A stretch of 64,000 nt of DNA from Lysinibacillus_B sp042920265 (GTDB taxonomy: Bacteria; Bacillota; Bacilli; Bacillales_A; Planococcaceae). The position numbers were made by a program, and so were the translations under genes. Under the pieces are notes generated by a model. The model worked only from the letters and a program-made list of their open reading frames with translations, was not told where the DNA came from and made no database searches. The DNA is taken from contig NZ_JBDQZI010000010.1 in NCBI RefSeq assembly GCF_042920265.1, positions 93,876-157,875 of the forward strand, read 5' to 3'. Below, in pieces: positions 54,473 through 63,898 of the stretch. The first letter of the stretch is position 1; every line of letters begins with the position of its first letter.

Positions 54473-55243
54473 CTACACATGAGCCGACATACTATTTAAA
54501 AACTTAGTAACACGAGGATTTGTTGTCTTACCAAAGATATAATCAGGTGCTCCTTGCTCAACAATAGATCCATTTTCCATAAAAATTACCCTGTCTGATA
54601 CTTTTCGAGCAAATTCCATTTCATGTGTAACAATGATCATTGTCATCCCTGAATGTGCTAAGTCGTTCATAATTTGTAGTACTTCATTAACCATTTCAGG
54701 ATCTAAAGCTGACGTAGCTTCGTCAAACAACATGACTTGCGGCTCCATTGCCAATGCCCTAGCAATAGCAATTCGTTGTTGTTGTCCCCCAGATAAATTG
54801 CTTGGGTGTGCATTGATTTTATCGATTAATCCTACTTTATTTAATAGTTCTTCAGCTTTAGCAATTGCCTTTGATTTATGCCACTTTTTAACTTGAATAG
54901 GGCCTTCAGTTATGTTCTCCAATACTGAACGGTGCTTCCATAAATTAAAATGTTGAAAAACCATCCCAACTTCTTCTCGTACTTTACTAATCTTCTTTTT
55001 CGATCCATAGGTTAGTTGATTTACTCTATTTAGTTTAAAACTGACTTGTTTATTATTAATTGAAATGTTCCCGTCTGATGGAACTTCAAGCAAATTAATA
55101 CATCTCAAAAGGGTACTTTTACCAGATCCACTGGGACCAATTAGTGTAACTACTTCACCTTTATTAACAGTTAAATTAATATCGGATAAAGCCTTTTTAT
55201 CACCATAATATTTATTTAAGTTTTCGATTTTGATTACTCCCAT
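54473..55243 (-). CDS. Amino-acid ABC transporter ATPase (GlnQ/HisP type)
   Basis: 256 residues. Walker A GPSGSGKST, signature LSGGQQQRIAIARALAM, Walker B VMLFDEATSALDP, switch His in IIVTHEM. The polar amino acid family assignment follows from MVFQHFNLWKHRSVLENI. Works with the adjacent permease and binding protein to import an amino acid or ureido acid. Confidence 0.93.
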   Translation of the reverse strand: MGVIKIENLNKYYGDKKALSDINLTVNKGEVVTLIGPSGSGKSTLLRCINLLEVPSDGNISINNKQVSFKLNRVNQLTYGSKKKISKVREEVGMVFQHFNLWKHRSVLENITEGPIQVKKWHKSKAIAKAEELLNKVGLIDKINAHPSNLSGGQQQRIAIARALAMEPQVMLFDEATSALDPEMVNEVLQIMNDLAHSGMTMIIVTHEMEFARKVSDRVIFMENGSIVEQGAPDYIFGKTTNPRVTKFLNSMSAHV

Positions 55244-55258
55244 ATAAATCCACCACCC

Positions 55259-55921
55259 TTATAAATTATTATTCGAAACATTCAGTTTCTTTTCCGTGTA
55301 TGATTGTAATAACATTAGCCCACTAGTCAGAACTAAATATAAGATAGCCGCCACACCTAATGTTTCGTATGGAAGGTACGTACTACTATATTGCATTTGG
55401 GCATTTAACATTAAGTCAGGTACAGTTATTACAGAAATTTGTGCAGATTCTTTTAAAAGAACCACTGCATTATTAATGTATGGCGGTATAATTAAACGAA
55501 CCATTTGAGGTATTTTAATACGGAACATAATTTGCACAGGCGTCATACCAATAGCTTCCGCTGCTTCTATTTGTCCTTTTGGAATCGCCATCATACCAGA
55601 TCGGATAATTTCCGCTTTATAAGCTGCTGCATTTAATGACATTGCAAATAATGCTGCTACAAAAGCTGTTAGAGTAATGTTAAACGGTGTTGCATAATAC
55701 GCTAAGAACAGAATAATTAATAATGGTAATCCTCTAAATAACCAAATATAAATGGAAGAAAAGGTTTTTAAAATTGGATTGTGTGACATTTTAAATAAAC
55801 AAAGAATGAATCCTAATATTGTACCAATTACAATAGCTAGAATTGAAACTTTTAATGTAACCCATGCCCCTTCAATTAAGAAAGGGAGAGCATTAGATAT
55901 TACTTCTAAATTCATACTCAT
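55259..55921 (-). CDS. Amino-acid ABC transporter permease (HisM/GlnP type)
   Basis: 220 residues, five or so helices. The coupling loop EAAEAIGMTPVQIMFRIKIPQMV and SLNAAAYKAEIIRSG match the polar amino-acid permease family. A single permease gene suggests a homodimer. Between the binding protein and ATPase genes. Confidence 0.93.
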   Translation of the reverse strand: MSMNLEVISNALPFLIEGAWVTLKVSILAIVIGTILGFILCLFKMSHNPILKTFSSIYIWLFRGLPLLIILFLAYYATPFNITLTAFVAALFAMSLNAAAYKAEIIRSGMMAIPKGQIEAAEAIGMTPVQIMFRIKIPQMVRLIIPPYINNAVVLLKESAQISVITVPDLMLNAQMQYSSTYLPYETLGVAAILYLVLTSGLMLLQSYTEKKLNVSNNNL

Positions 55922-55930
55922 GCTCCTTTC

Positions 55931-56758
55931 TTAATCGAATGTCATTCCAAAGTATTTCATAGCTAATTCGTCATAAGTGCCATCTTCTTTTTTCTTTTGA
56001 ATAATTTTAGTAATAGCTTCTACTAAATCCTCACTTCCTGGTTTCGCTGCAACTGCAATGTCTTTTTTATCGTAAGTATCACCGACAATTTTAAGATCAT
56101 CGCCACTAACAGAATTATTAATATACTCAGCAGCAGCTGGTAAACCTATAGCTACTAAATCTACACGTCCTGCTGTTAAATCCAAAAAGCTTTCTGCAGC
56201 ACCTGGATATGTTTTTAAATCTTTATATGTTCCAATCTTTTTTACAACTTCTTCAAAAGCAGAACCTGCATTTACACCCACAACATGTCCTTCAAGATCC
56301 TCAATACCGAAAATATCTTTATTATCTTTTTGAACTACAGCGACTAGTCCATCTACTGCATAATTTTCAGTGAAAATAACAGATTTCAGTCGTTCTTCTG
56401 TCACATTAACTCCAGACAATAAGACATCGAATTTGTTTGCTACTAAACCAGGGATCAGACCCGCAAATTGACCCGTAACATACTCAGCTTCAACCCCTAG
56501 TTCCTCTGCTATGATATTCCCCCATTCAATATCATAACCAATTAAATTATTCGAAGAGTCCATATAAGAAAAAGGACGATAATTCCCAGCCGTACCAATG
56601 ACTAGCTTGCCTTTTTCTTTAACAGCTTCTAACGCACTCGTTGAATTTGTTTCTTTTGAATCCTCTACCGCCTTTGCACTTCCATCCGATTCTCCACCAC
56701 AAGCCGCTAATAATAATAAAATGCTAGATACTAATACCCCTAATAATAATTTTTTCAT
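55931..56758 (-). CDS. Amino-acid-binding lipoprotein (family 3)
   Basis: 275 residues. Lipobox LLLAAC (C20); family-3 core GKLVIGTAGNYRPFSYMDSSNNLIGYDIEW and DVLLSGVNVTEERLK. Starts directly at the stop of the carbamoylase gene, ribosome site AAAGGGGTG inside it. The ligand is unknown; the operon suggests a carbamoyl or ureide-derived amino acid. Confidence 0.92.
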   Translation of the reverse strand: MKKLLLGVLVSSILLLLAACGGESDGSAKAVEDSKETNSTSALEAVKEKGKLVIGTAGNYRPFSYMDSSNNLIGYDIEWGNIIAEELGVEAEYVTGQFAGLIPGLVANKFDVLLSGVNVTEERLKSVIFTENYAVDGLVAVVQKDNKDIFGIEDLEGHVVGVNAGSAFEEVVKKIGTYKDLKTYPGAAESFLDLTAGRVDLVAIGLPAAAEYINNSVSGDDLKIVGDTYDKKDIAVAAKPGSEDLVEAITKIIQKKKEDGTYDELAMKYFGMTFD

Positions 56759-57967
56759 TTAAATACACCCCTTTGATAGTTGTAGAACTGTTTCTAAATA
56801 CACTTGAGCGCCTATTTCAATATCTTCCCAACTAGAAAATTCATCTGGATGATGGCTAATACCATCTTTACTTGGGATAAATAGAAGTGCTGATGGAACA
56901 ATAGATGCCATAGATTTACAATCGTGGTTGGCCCCACTCATCATATAACGATAAGGAATTTGATTCTCAATACATACTTTTTCTATTTGTTCTTGAATTT
57001 GTGTATCCAAATTATTTGGCTTTTTTTCAACTGTTTTCTTAAACGAAACATCAAAATTATTAAAACTAGCATATTGTTGTAATGCCTGTTGAAACTCGCT
57101 CATCTTTTCCCAATCCATAGCACGAATTTCAATCGTTAACTTTACAAAATCAGGAACTATACTTGCTAAATTAGGCTGTAATTCTAATTCGCCAATTGTA
57201 ACAACCATTTGTGGATCATAATTTGCCACTGTATTTTCAGCATGTAAAATAAATTTTGCTGCATGTACAAGAGCATCTTTCCGTTGGTTCATAGGGGTTG
57301 TACCTGCATGCCGAGCCTGTCCTTTAAAAATTGCTTCGACTCTTAATATCCCGGCAATGCCAGTAGCAATTCCTATTTTTTCTTGATTTTCTTCTAACAC
57401 AGCCCCTTGTTCAATATGCAACTCGATAAACTGTTTGTATAAATGTCTATTGTGTAAAGTGGAAACACAATCTTCTTTTGTTAACCCGACAAGGTTAAGT
57501 TTCTCTTCTATTTCAGCATTAACGTTTAGCTGACCTACTAATGAACGGCTTCCAAACGTACCACCAAGAGGGTTGGCCTCTTCTGCTCGAAAGGCAATAA
57601 GTTCTACAGGAAACTCTAGTTGAATATTTTTCTCTTGAATTACTCTTAATATTTCAAGACCTGTCACTACACCTAATGCGCCATCAAACAAACCACCATG
57701 AATAACTGTGTCTAAATGTGACCCCATTGCAATGGCTGGTTCGTTTAGAGATCCTATTCTTCCAAAAACATTTCCTACAGCATCTTGTGCAACTGTAACG
57801 TTTAATTCTTCAAGTTTTTTACGAAGCCATTCGAGTGCTCCGTCTTCCTCTTTTGAGAAAGCCAAACGATTATAGCCGATTGTATCTGAATTAAATAACT
57901 GGGCCATTTCTTCTAAATCGGCTTGTATTCGTTCTATACAAATACTATGTGTAGCTACGTTACTCAT
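56759..57967 (-). CDS. M20-family N-carbamoyl amino acid hydrolase/allantoate amidohydrolase (1)
   Basis: 402 residues. Metal ligands in GSHLDTV, GLFDGALGV, RAEEANP, ELHIEQGA and GISHHPDEF. Same family as the gene at 53272 but clearly divergent; the EEANPLGGTFGSRS segment is like that of N-carbamoylases/allantoate amidohydrolases. Two such enzymes in one operon imply two substrates or two successive steps. Confidence 0.9.
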   Translation of the reverse strand: MSNVATHSICIERIQADLEEMAQLFNSDTIGYNRLAFSKEEDGALEWLRKKLEELNVTVAQDAVGNVFGRIGSLNEPAIAMGSHLDTVIHGGLFDGALGVVTGLEILRVIQEKNIQLEFPVELIAFRAEEANPLGGTFGSRSLVGQLNVNAEIEEKLNLVGLTKEDCVSTLHNRHLYKQFIELHIEQGAVLEENQEKIGIATGIAGILRVEAIFKGQARHAGTTPMNQRKDALVHAAKFILHAENTVANYDPQMVVTIGELELQPNLASIVPDFVKLTIEIRAMDWEKMSEFQQALQQYASFNNFDVSFKKTVEKKPNNLDTQIQEQIEKVCIENQIPYRYMMSGANHDCKSMASIVPSALLFIPSKDGISHHPDEFSSWEDIEIGAQVYLETVLQLSKGCI

Positions 57968-57987
57968 AAATCCCCATCCCCTGTTGC

Positions 57988-59364
57988 TTAAATTTCTAAA
58001 CGGCTACCTTTATATGCTTTACCAGGAACAAATTTACCAAATCCAGGTCCTACCGAAATCTCTTTACCATCAAATACCGTCACACCTCGAATAATTGTTT
58101 TTGCAATCGAACAATTCACTTGAACTCCATCAAATGGTGTTAATTTTGAATTGGAATGAAGATTTTTTTCTTCGATTACATATGGCTTAAGAGGATCGAT
58201 AATTGTAAAATCGGCATCGTATCCAACTTCAATTCGCCCTTTATTTGGAATACCATAAATGTCTGCAACGTTTTGTGACATTATTTTTGCAAACTGTTCT
58301 AATGACATCCCATGTTTTTGCACGGCAGCATCGTACATTAACGGCACAATAATATCTAACCCAGGCATACCTGAAGCTGCTAAGAAAATATTATCTGCAC
58401 CCCGTTCTTTTTGTTCATTTTTCCATGGCGCATGGTCTGTTGTAATAAAATCAATTTCTTCATTTAATAATTGCTCCCACAATCCTTGAACATCTTCTTC
58501 ATAACGTAAAGGTGGGTTATTTTTGGCTTTTGGACCGAACTTTTCTAAATCCTCAACAGATAATAATAAATATGGATAACAAGTTTCCGCAGTTACTTTT
58601 ACCCCTTGTTTTTTAAACTGTTGGATTAACGAAATTGTACGTGGATGACTGACGTGTACTATATGTAACTTGGCATCTGCCCAGTGACTTAACTCCATTA
58701 ACTTTAATACAGCAGTTGTTTCAGTAACGGGTGGTCTTGATTCCATATGCGCTTTTGGATAAACCTTGCCGTTTTTTTGAAATTCATCAATTAAATCTAC
58801 AATCATTTCGTCGTTTTCTGCATGAAAGGCTGCAACAAGATCGTGTTCTTTCAACTTACTCATCGCTTTCATAATATCTACATCAGAAATTCTCGGGAAA
58901 CGATAGCTATCTGTTTCAAAAGTAGACATTTTAAATGCACAAGCGCCAGCTTCTGCTAAATCATCAATCGCTTCCGCTCCATTTTCTTTAGCAATTGTTC
59001 CCCAAAGACAAGTATCAACAACTGCTTCTTTATCTACTAAATCTACTTTCTTTAAGAAAGTTTCTATGTTGTTCACAGGGTTCGGTAGATCATAAGGCAT
59101 ATCAATAATAGTCGTTACACCACCAGCCGCTGCAGCTGATGTCGTTGCTATTAAACCTTCTTCTGGATTACTAAATGCGTGGACATGACCATCAATAACA
59201 CCAGGGAAAATAATTTGCTCGCTTGCATCGATCATTTGGACCCCATTTAAAGTTCCTTGCGTTCTTTCAATAATTTTAATTTTCCCACCTAAAATACCGA
59301 TTTCCCCATCAATTACCTCATTCGGTAAAACAATTCTCCCTTTAATAACAACATCAAAGTTCAT
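57988..59364 (-). CDS. Cyclic amidohydrolase (allantoinase/hydantoinase type)
   Basis: 458 residues, dihydroorotase superfamily. HxH metal ligands at 60 and 62 (DGHVHAF), the carbamylated Lys at K145 (CAFKMSTFE), HIVHVSH, AETCYPYLLL and TTDHAPW (metal Asp). It hydrolyses a cyclic amide ring: allantoin, a hydantoin or a dihydropyrimidine. The GxxAFK context favours allantoinase, the carbamoylase and racemase-like neighbours favour hydantoin; no other allantoin genes (allC-type ureidoglycolate steps) are present. First structural gene after the IclR regulator. Confidence 0.9.
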   Translation of the reverse strand: MNFDVVIKGRIVLPNEVIDGEIGILGGKIKIIERTQGTLNGVQMIDASEQIIFPGVIDGHVHAFSNPEEGLIATTSAAAAGGVTTIIDMPYDLPNPVNNIETFLKKVDLVDKEAVVDTCLWGTIAKENGAEAIDDLAEAGACAFKMSTFETDSYRFPRISDVDIMKAMSKLKEHDLVAAFHAENDEMIVDLIDEFQKNGKVYPKAHMESRPPVTETTAVLKLMELSHWADAKLHIVHVSHPRTISLIQQFKKQGVKVTAETCYPYLLLSVEDLEKFGPKAKNNPPLRYEEDVQGLWEQLLNEEIDFITTDHAPWKNEQKERGADNIFLAASGMPGLDIIVPLMYDAAVQKHGMSLEQFAKIMSQNVADIYGIPNKGRIEVGYDADFTIIDPLKPYVIEEKNLHSNSKLTPFDGVQVNCSIAKTIIRGVTVFDGKEISVGPGFGKFVPGKAYKGSRLEI

Positions 59365-59378
59365 TATTATGATCCCCT

Positions 59379-60110
59379 TTATAAAAATGCTTGTATTTTA
59401 TCTCTTGCTTCAAATATTGAATTAATAATATATCCTTCATCCATCGCTATTAGGCGGTTTTTGGGCCCTGCAATACTTAAGCCTGCTACAAGTTTTTTAT
59501 CAATATCTTTTATTGCTACACCAAAGGCATATACGTCAATATCCACTTCAGAATCTGAAACAGCATATCCCTTTTCTAATACCTCTTTCTTTAAAGCAAG
59601 TAACCCTTCCACATCCGTAACAGTATAGTCGGAGTACTTTTCCAACATATTTTTCTTATCGAGTTCATGAATGATTTTGTCATCTAAATGTGCCAATAAA
59701 ATTCTTGAAGAGGCCCCTGCATGTAAGGGTAATATCTTCCCTTGTGTTGATGATACTTTTATTGGTTGATCAGGCGTAATAACCTCTAAACAAATAACAT
59801 TCAAACCAGAAACAATGGTTAAAATCACTGTTTCATTTAACTTCTTGCAAAGTTCTTGCATGATAGGAAAAGCGACTGATGATAGATTAATATCTGACTT
59901 AACAATTTTCGCCATTTCCAAAAATCGATAACCTAATCGATAAGCCCCTTTGTTTGTTTCAGTAATAAAGCCTCTATCTTTTAAGACTTTTAAATGCCGA
60001 TAAACGGAACTTTGTGGTTGTTCTAATCTAATTCCAATCTCTTGTACAGTTAATTCTCGAGTTTTAAAATCAAATAAATCTAAAATATCAAGTGTTTTTT
60101 CAACACTCAT
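59379..60110 (-). CDS. IclR-family regulator
   Basis: 243 residues: winged HTH at 1-65 (LTVQEIGIRLEQPQSSVYRHLKVLKDRGFI) and the C-terminal IclR ligand domain (about 70-243). First gene of the reverse operon, 14 bases before the amidohydrolase gene, so it probably autoregulates the operon from the palindrome at 60145. Confidence 0.9.
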   Translation of the reverse strand: MSVEKTLDILDLFDFKTRELTVQEIGIRLEQPQSSVYRHLKVLKDRGFITETNKGAYRLGYRFLEMAKIVKSDINLSSVAFPIMQELCKKLNETVILTIVSGLNVICLEVITPDQPIKVSSTQGKILPLHAGASSRILLAHLDDKIIHELDKKNMLEKYSDYTVTDVEGLLALKKEVLEKGYAVSDSEVDIDVYAFGVAIKDIDKKLVAGLSIAGPKNRLIAMDEGYIINSIFEARDKIQAFL

Positions 60111-60144
60111 ACCTTTTCCTCCCTCCTAATTCTCAAATATCGAT

Positions 60145-60159
60145 AATTGATTATCAATT
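60145..60159 (-). promoter_or_regulatory. Candidate IclR operator
   Basis: AATTGAT-T-ATCAATT, a perfect 15-base palindrome just downstream of the -10 hexamer. Confidence 0.65.
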
Positions 60160-60171
60160 CTCGTTTTTTAA

Positions 60172-60201
60172 ATTATATATTTCTGAATATTACTAAGTCA
60201 A
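60172..60201 (-). promoter_or_regulatory. Promoter of the IclR-led operon
   Basis: Reverse strand TTGACT (60196-60201), 18-base spacer, TATAAT (60172-60177). Confidence 0.8.
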
Positions 60202-60318
60202 CAAAACTTTTTAATTTTCTAAATATTTTAGAGGTCGCGTCACATCCCCATGAAGCTAATGAAATAAATCTCCCTCAAAACAAAAAAACGTTATTCTTTC
60301 AATAAAATCTTTGAAAGG

Positions 60319-60681
60319 ATGACGTTTCCCATGAATTTCTTGCCTTCTGAAGAATTAGAACTCTTTTCACATATGATTTCTACATTCAAACGTATTCGGA
60401 TTTTAGACGCAACGGTGTTTCAACTGCCTGACTCCTTCGTCATTGATGATCAAGGCTCAGGCGGAAGTAGTAATACAGCAGAGGTGAAGATCCAATGGGC
60501 ATACGATTTACTGAGTGGTCAATTCTTAAACGTGCAGCTAGGGCCGAGGAAAAATAATGACAAAACCTATGGGGCGGATCGTCTTGAAAGTGTGGAGTCA
60601 GGTTACTCCATGTATGGCGTAATGATCTATACCTTTGTTCTTTATTTACTTTTAGCATTTGTACGCACATTAAGGTACTAA
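60319..60681 (+). pseudogene. IS4-family transposase fragment
   Basis: 120-codon frame. RILDATVFQLPD (first catalytic Asp of the DDE triad), AEVKIQWAYDLLSGQFL and LGPRKNNDKTYGADRL match the middle of IS4-type transposases. The rest of the N-terminus, and everything after GADRL including the second Asp and the Glu, are missing; the last ~35 residues are frame-shifted filler. A relic of an insertion sequence. Confidence 0.75.
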
Positions 60682-60826
60682 AGATTGAACATTAATAGTG
60701 TCTACACATAATTAATGTAAAAATATAACATAAACTATATTTGCATTCCATTTATGTATGGTATACCCTAGTATGTAGACATTCTATTTTCAAAGAAAGT
60801 CACTATATATAAGGGGTGCATTAAAC

Positions 60827-61006
60827 ATGGCAAAAAAAATCAAGAAAAACAAAATTGAAGAAGCAGTATTAGAAAAGAAAGCGAAGAAAAAAGCTGACAA
60901 AAAGAAAATTGAGAAAAAGTTAGAGAAGAAAAAAGCTGAGAAGAAGGCTGACAAGAAAGTCACTAGCAAAAAATCAAAGAAAAAGAACAACAAAAAAGCA
61001 GCTTAA
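60827..61006 (+). CDS. Lysine-rich 59-residue protein
   Basis: ATG at 60827 after AAGGGGTG, TAA at 61004-61006. 29 of 59 residues are Lys, with Glu/Asp and Ala between (EKKLEKKKAEKKADKK), so it is a single highly basic helix. It could bind nucleic acid or acidic polymers. It stands alone and no family is recognised. The clear ribosome site and intact frame make it likely to be real. Confidence 0.6.
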   Translation: MAKKIKKNKIEEAVLEKKAKKKADKKKIEKKLEKKKAEKKADKKVTSKKSKKKNNKKAA

Positions 61007-61015
61007 CAACATAAG

Positions 61016-61130
61016 AAAAGCGCAAGCGCCCTCTCTAGCCCCGACATACGTTGGAGAAAGGCTCACAGTGTGCTTGCCACACGAAGAGACTTTCGAAACG
61101 TCACGAGGGGCTGGTCCGCTTGCGCTAGAC
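61016..61130. repeat. Dispersed GC-rich hairpin repeat
   Basis: Outer arms AGCGCAAGCG (61019-61028) and CGCTTGCGCT (61117-61126), inner AGCCCC/GGGGCT. GC-rich island in an AT-rich setting; this type of sequence recurs between genes in Bacillales genomes. No coding frame. Confidence 0.7.
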
Positions 61131-61177
61131 ACTCTTTAAACTAGAAAAATTTTATACTTTCTTATCTTTTAATAAAA

Positions 61178-61211
61178 CAGCTGGAGAAATACAATTCGAT
61201 TTCTCCAGCTG
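61178..61211. terminator. Terminator of the osmoprotectant transporter operon
   Basis: CAGCTGGAGAAAT and ATTTCTCCAGCTG, a 13-base perfect stem with T-rich flanks on both sides, 20 bases after the reverse-strand stop. Confidence 0.9.
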
Positions 61212-61230
61212 CTTTTAAAGCAATATCCCG

Positions 61231-62745
61231 CTACAATAGACCCGCTTTCTCTAAAAACTCACGTGCCACCTTTTCTATATTTTTACCTTCTACGTTAACT
61301 TGATAATTCATTTCACGCATTTCATCATCCGTTATTTTACCCGCTAGTTTATTTAACGCTAGTTCTAGTCCTGGATACTTTTCTAGTGTTTCTGCTTTTA
61401 CTAATGGTGCGCCTTGATATGGTGGGAATAGCTGTTGATCGTCAGCTAACACAGTTAAATTATATTGCCGAATTTCACTGTCTGTTGAATAGGCATCTAA
61501 TAACTGAATATCGCCTGTATCAATGGCTTGATATCTTAACTTCGGTTCCATTGTTTTTATATGACCGATTGTAATGCCATAGCGCTTTTGTATACCTAAA
61601 TAACCATCTTCTCGATCATTAAACTCGAGTGTAAACCCTGCTTTGATGGATTTTTGAATAGCTTTAATATCCGAAATAGTATTCAATTGATAGGTTTCTG
61701 CCATTTCTTTTGAAACAGCTAGTGCATAGGTGTTGTTATACTTCATCGGGCTAAGCATCACCATATCAAATTTCTCTAACATCCCTGCTCTAGCCTGCTC
61801 ATACACATCTGCTTCATTATTATTAACAGCTTCCTCTTTTAAAAACTCGGAAATGGCTGTACCCGTAAATTCTGGGTAAATATCGATACTCCCTGATTTG
61901 AGTGCGTTAAATACAAATGAAGTTTTACCAAGGCCAGGCTTTAATTGAACGGTTAAGTCCGTCTCATTTTCAATCAGTAATTTATACATATTAATCAGAA
62001 TTTCGGGCTCTGATCCAAGTTTACCAGCAATCACAATCTCGTCTTTTTCATTGACGTTTACTAGTGGTGCAACAATCATCAGTATTGCCGCAACACTAAT
62101 TGCACTTAATGTGATGACTGATTTTTTAAAGGAAAGTGATTCGAGCTTTTTAAGTAAAACATCAAACATTAATGCTAAACACGCAGCAGGCACAGCCCCT
62201 AATATAATGAGTGAAGGATTATTACGATCAATTCCAAGTAAAATGATATCCCCTAATCCACCAGCACCGATTAACGCAGCTAGTGTTGCTGTACCTACTA
62301 TTAAGACCATAGCTGTCCTAATCCCCGCCATAATGACGGGCATAGCAAGTGGAAGTTCAACCTTCACTAGCCTTTTCCATGTGTTCATCCCCATCGCTGT
62401 AGCCGCTTCTTTAAGCGAAGCATCCACTTCATTTATGCCAGTGAATGTATTTCGTAAAATCGGTAAAAGCGCATAGACAACTAAAGCAATGATAGCAGGC
62501 ACCTTCCCAATGCCAAACAACGGTATTAACAAACCGAGTAACGCTAACGAAGGAATGGTTTGTAAAACAGCACTAATGCCAATAATGCTTTCTGCAATTT
62601 TCTTCTTTTTCGTTAAATAGATTCCTAGAGGAATTGCAATGGCAACGGCAAAAAATAATGCAATAAATGAAATCTGCACGTGTTCTAGTAAAGAGCCTAC
62701 TAGTTGTCCTTTACGTTCATTAAAAACATCCATAAAATTAGTCAT
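61231..62745 (-). CDS. Osmoprotectant ABC permease fused to its binding protein
   Basis: 504 residues. Residues about 1-215 form a six-helix BPD permease (OpuBB/OpuCB-type, coupling loop EAATAMGMNTWKRLVKVELP); about 230-504 is an OpuBC/OpuCC-type binding domain (IVIAGKLGSEPEILINMYK ... DIYPEFTGTAISEF ... YALAVSKEMAE). The binding domain is thus tethered to the outer face of the channel. Such fusions (as in Listeria BilE/OpuC-like systems) import quaternary amines. The start overlaps the ATPase stop by four bases. Confidence 0.92.
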   Translation of the reverse strand: MTNFMDVFNERKGQLVGSLLEHVQISFIALFFAVAIAIPLGIYLTKKKKIAESIIGISAVLQTIPSLALLGLLIPLFGIGKVPAIIALVVYALLPILRNTFTGINEVDASLKEAATAMGMNTWKRLVKVELPLAMPVIMAGIRTAMVLIVGTATLAALIGAGGLGDIILLGIDRNNPSLIILGAVPAACLALMFDVLLKKLESLSFKKSVITLSAISVAAILMIVAPLVNVNEKDEIVIAGKLGSEPEILINMYKLLIENETDLTVQLKPGLGKTSFVFNALKSGSIDIYPEFTGTAISEFLKEEAVNNNEADVYEQARAGMLEKFDMVMLSPMKYNNTYALAVSKEMAETYQLNTISDIKAIQKSIKAGFTLEFNDREDGYLGIQKRYGITIGHIKTMEPKLRYQAIDTGDIQLLDAYSTDSEIRQYNLTVLADDQQLFPPYQGAPLVKAETLEKYPGLELALNKLAGKITDDEMREMNYQVNVEGKNIEKVAREFLEKAGLL

Positions 62746-63521
62746 TCGAATCCTCCTCTTTCTAAGGATTCTGTAGAACTTTGGTTATGGAAAGTATGCT
62801 CGTTCACTCCTATAAACTCTCGAACAAAATCATTCACTGGATGTTGGATGATTTCTTGAGGCGTACCAATTTGCACAATTCTCCCATCTTTCATCACACA
62901 AATCCGATCAGCTAATTTTAATGCCTCTTGCATATCATGGGAAACAAAAACAATGGTTTTTTGTATTGAACGTTGAAGTTCAAGAAGGTCATCTTGTAAT
63001 TTCGTCCGACTAATCGGATCTAGCGCACTAAATGGCTCATCCATTAAAACAATTTCCGGGTCAGCTGCTAATGCACGAATGACCCCAACTCTTTGTTGCT
63101 CTCCACCAGAAAGTTCATTCGGTTTCCGTTGGCTATATTGATCGGCATCAAGCCCCACCATCTCGAGTAACTCTCGAACTCGACGCTGGATATCTTCATG
63201 CCGCCACTTTTTCAACTCCGGCACAATCGATATATTCTCTTCAATCGTCATATGCGGAAATAGTGCTATTTGTTGCAGCACATAGCCAATATTCCAGCGT
63301 AATTCATGGATGTTATAATCACTTATTCTCTGTCCGTTAATTCGTATCGTTCCTTCAGTCAAAGGAATTAAACGATTGATCATTTTTAGTAAGGTCGTTT
63401 TTCCACAACCACTTGGACCAATGATGACTAAGATTTCCCCTTTATGAATTTCAAGATTAATGCTATTCACTGCAATCTGGTTATTCTCGTAATTTTTAGT
63501 GACATTCTTAAATACGATCAT
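62742..63521 (-). CDS. Osmoprotectant ABC transporter ATPase
   Basis: 259 residues from ATG 63521 after AAAGGGG; the longer frame from 63551 has no ribosome site. Walker A GPSGCGKTT, signature LSGGEQQRVGVIRALAA, Walker B IVLMDEPFSALDP, switch His in VFVSHDM. OpuBA/OpuCA/ProV family; the CBS pair of longer relatives is absent. Operon of two genes with the permease-binding fusion. Confidence 0.92.
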   Translation of the reverse strand: MIVFKNVTKNYENNQIAVNSINLEIHKGEILVIIGPSGCGKTTLLKMINRLIPLTEGTIRINGQRISDYNIHELRWNIGYVLQQIALFPHMTIEENISIVPELKKWRHEDIQRRVRELLEMVGLDADQYSQRKPNELSGGEQQRVGVIRALAADPEIVLMDEPFSALDPISRTKLQDDLLELQRSIQKTIVFVSHDMQEALKLADRICVMKDGRIVQIGTPQEIIQHPVNDFVREFIGVNEHTFHNQSSTESLERGGFE

Positions 63522-63700
63522 TATGAAAACCCCTTTTACTGGCGTCTGCAAGATTTTTTATTGTGAACGCTTGATAGCACCCTGTACATAAAATATGCAC
63601 TATATCCCCTCCCCATCATTTACTCCTATCTGTTATCCAAAAAAATAGTACTAACTCATAATGAGTAAATACCCAAACATATATTACCATTTGAGTAACC

Positions 63701-63830
63701 GTTGCTTTCCGCTGCGGCACTCGCTTTCCACGGGCGAGATCAAGCCTCCTCGTCGCTCATGCTTCGCTCCTGCGGGGTCTTGATTGTCTCGCTTTTCCCG
63801 TAGGAAGCTTTGCTCTGTAGCGAAAGGCGC
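63701..63830. repeat. Dispersed GC-rich repeat
   Basis: CGGGCGAGATCAAG...CTTGATTGTCTCG with CCTCCTCGTCGCTCATGCT and TCCTGCGGGG between. This kind of sequence recurs between genes across Bacillaceae genomes. Sharp GC rise against its flanks; no gene. Confidence 0.75.
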
Positions 63831-63898
63831 ATGCCGTCAGCTACACTCTCGTACCTCCACTACAAGCAACTATTGTTTCATAAAAAACATACTAACAT

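Noticed and set aside
60142..60155. GATAATTGATTATC as a Fur box before the IclR operon.
   Set aside because: The spacer is one base too long for Fur; the overlapping 15-base palindrome next to an iclR gene explains it better.
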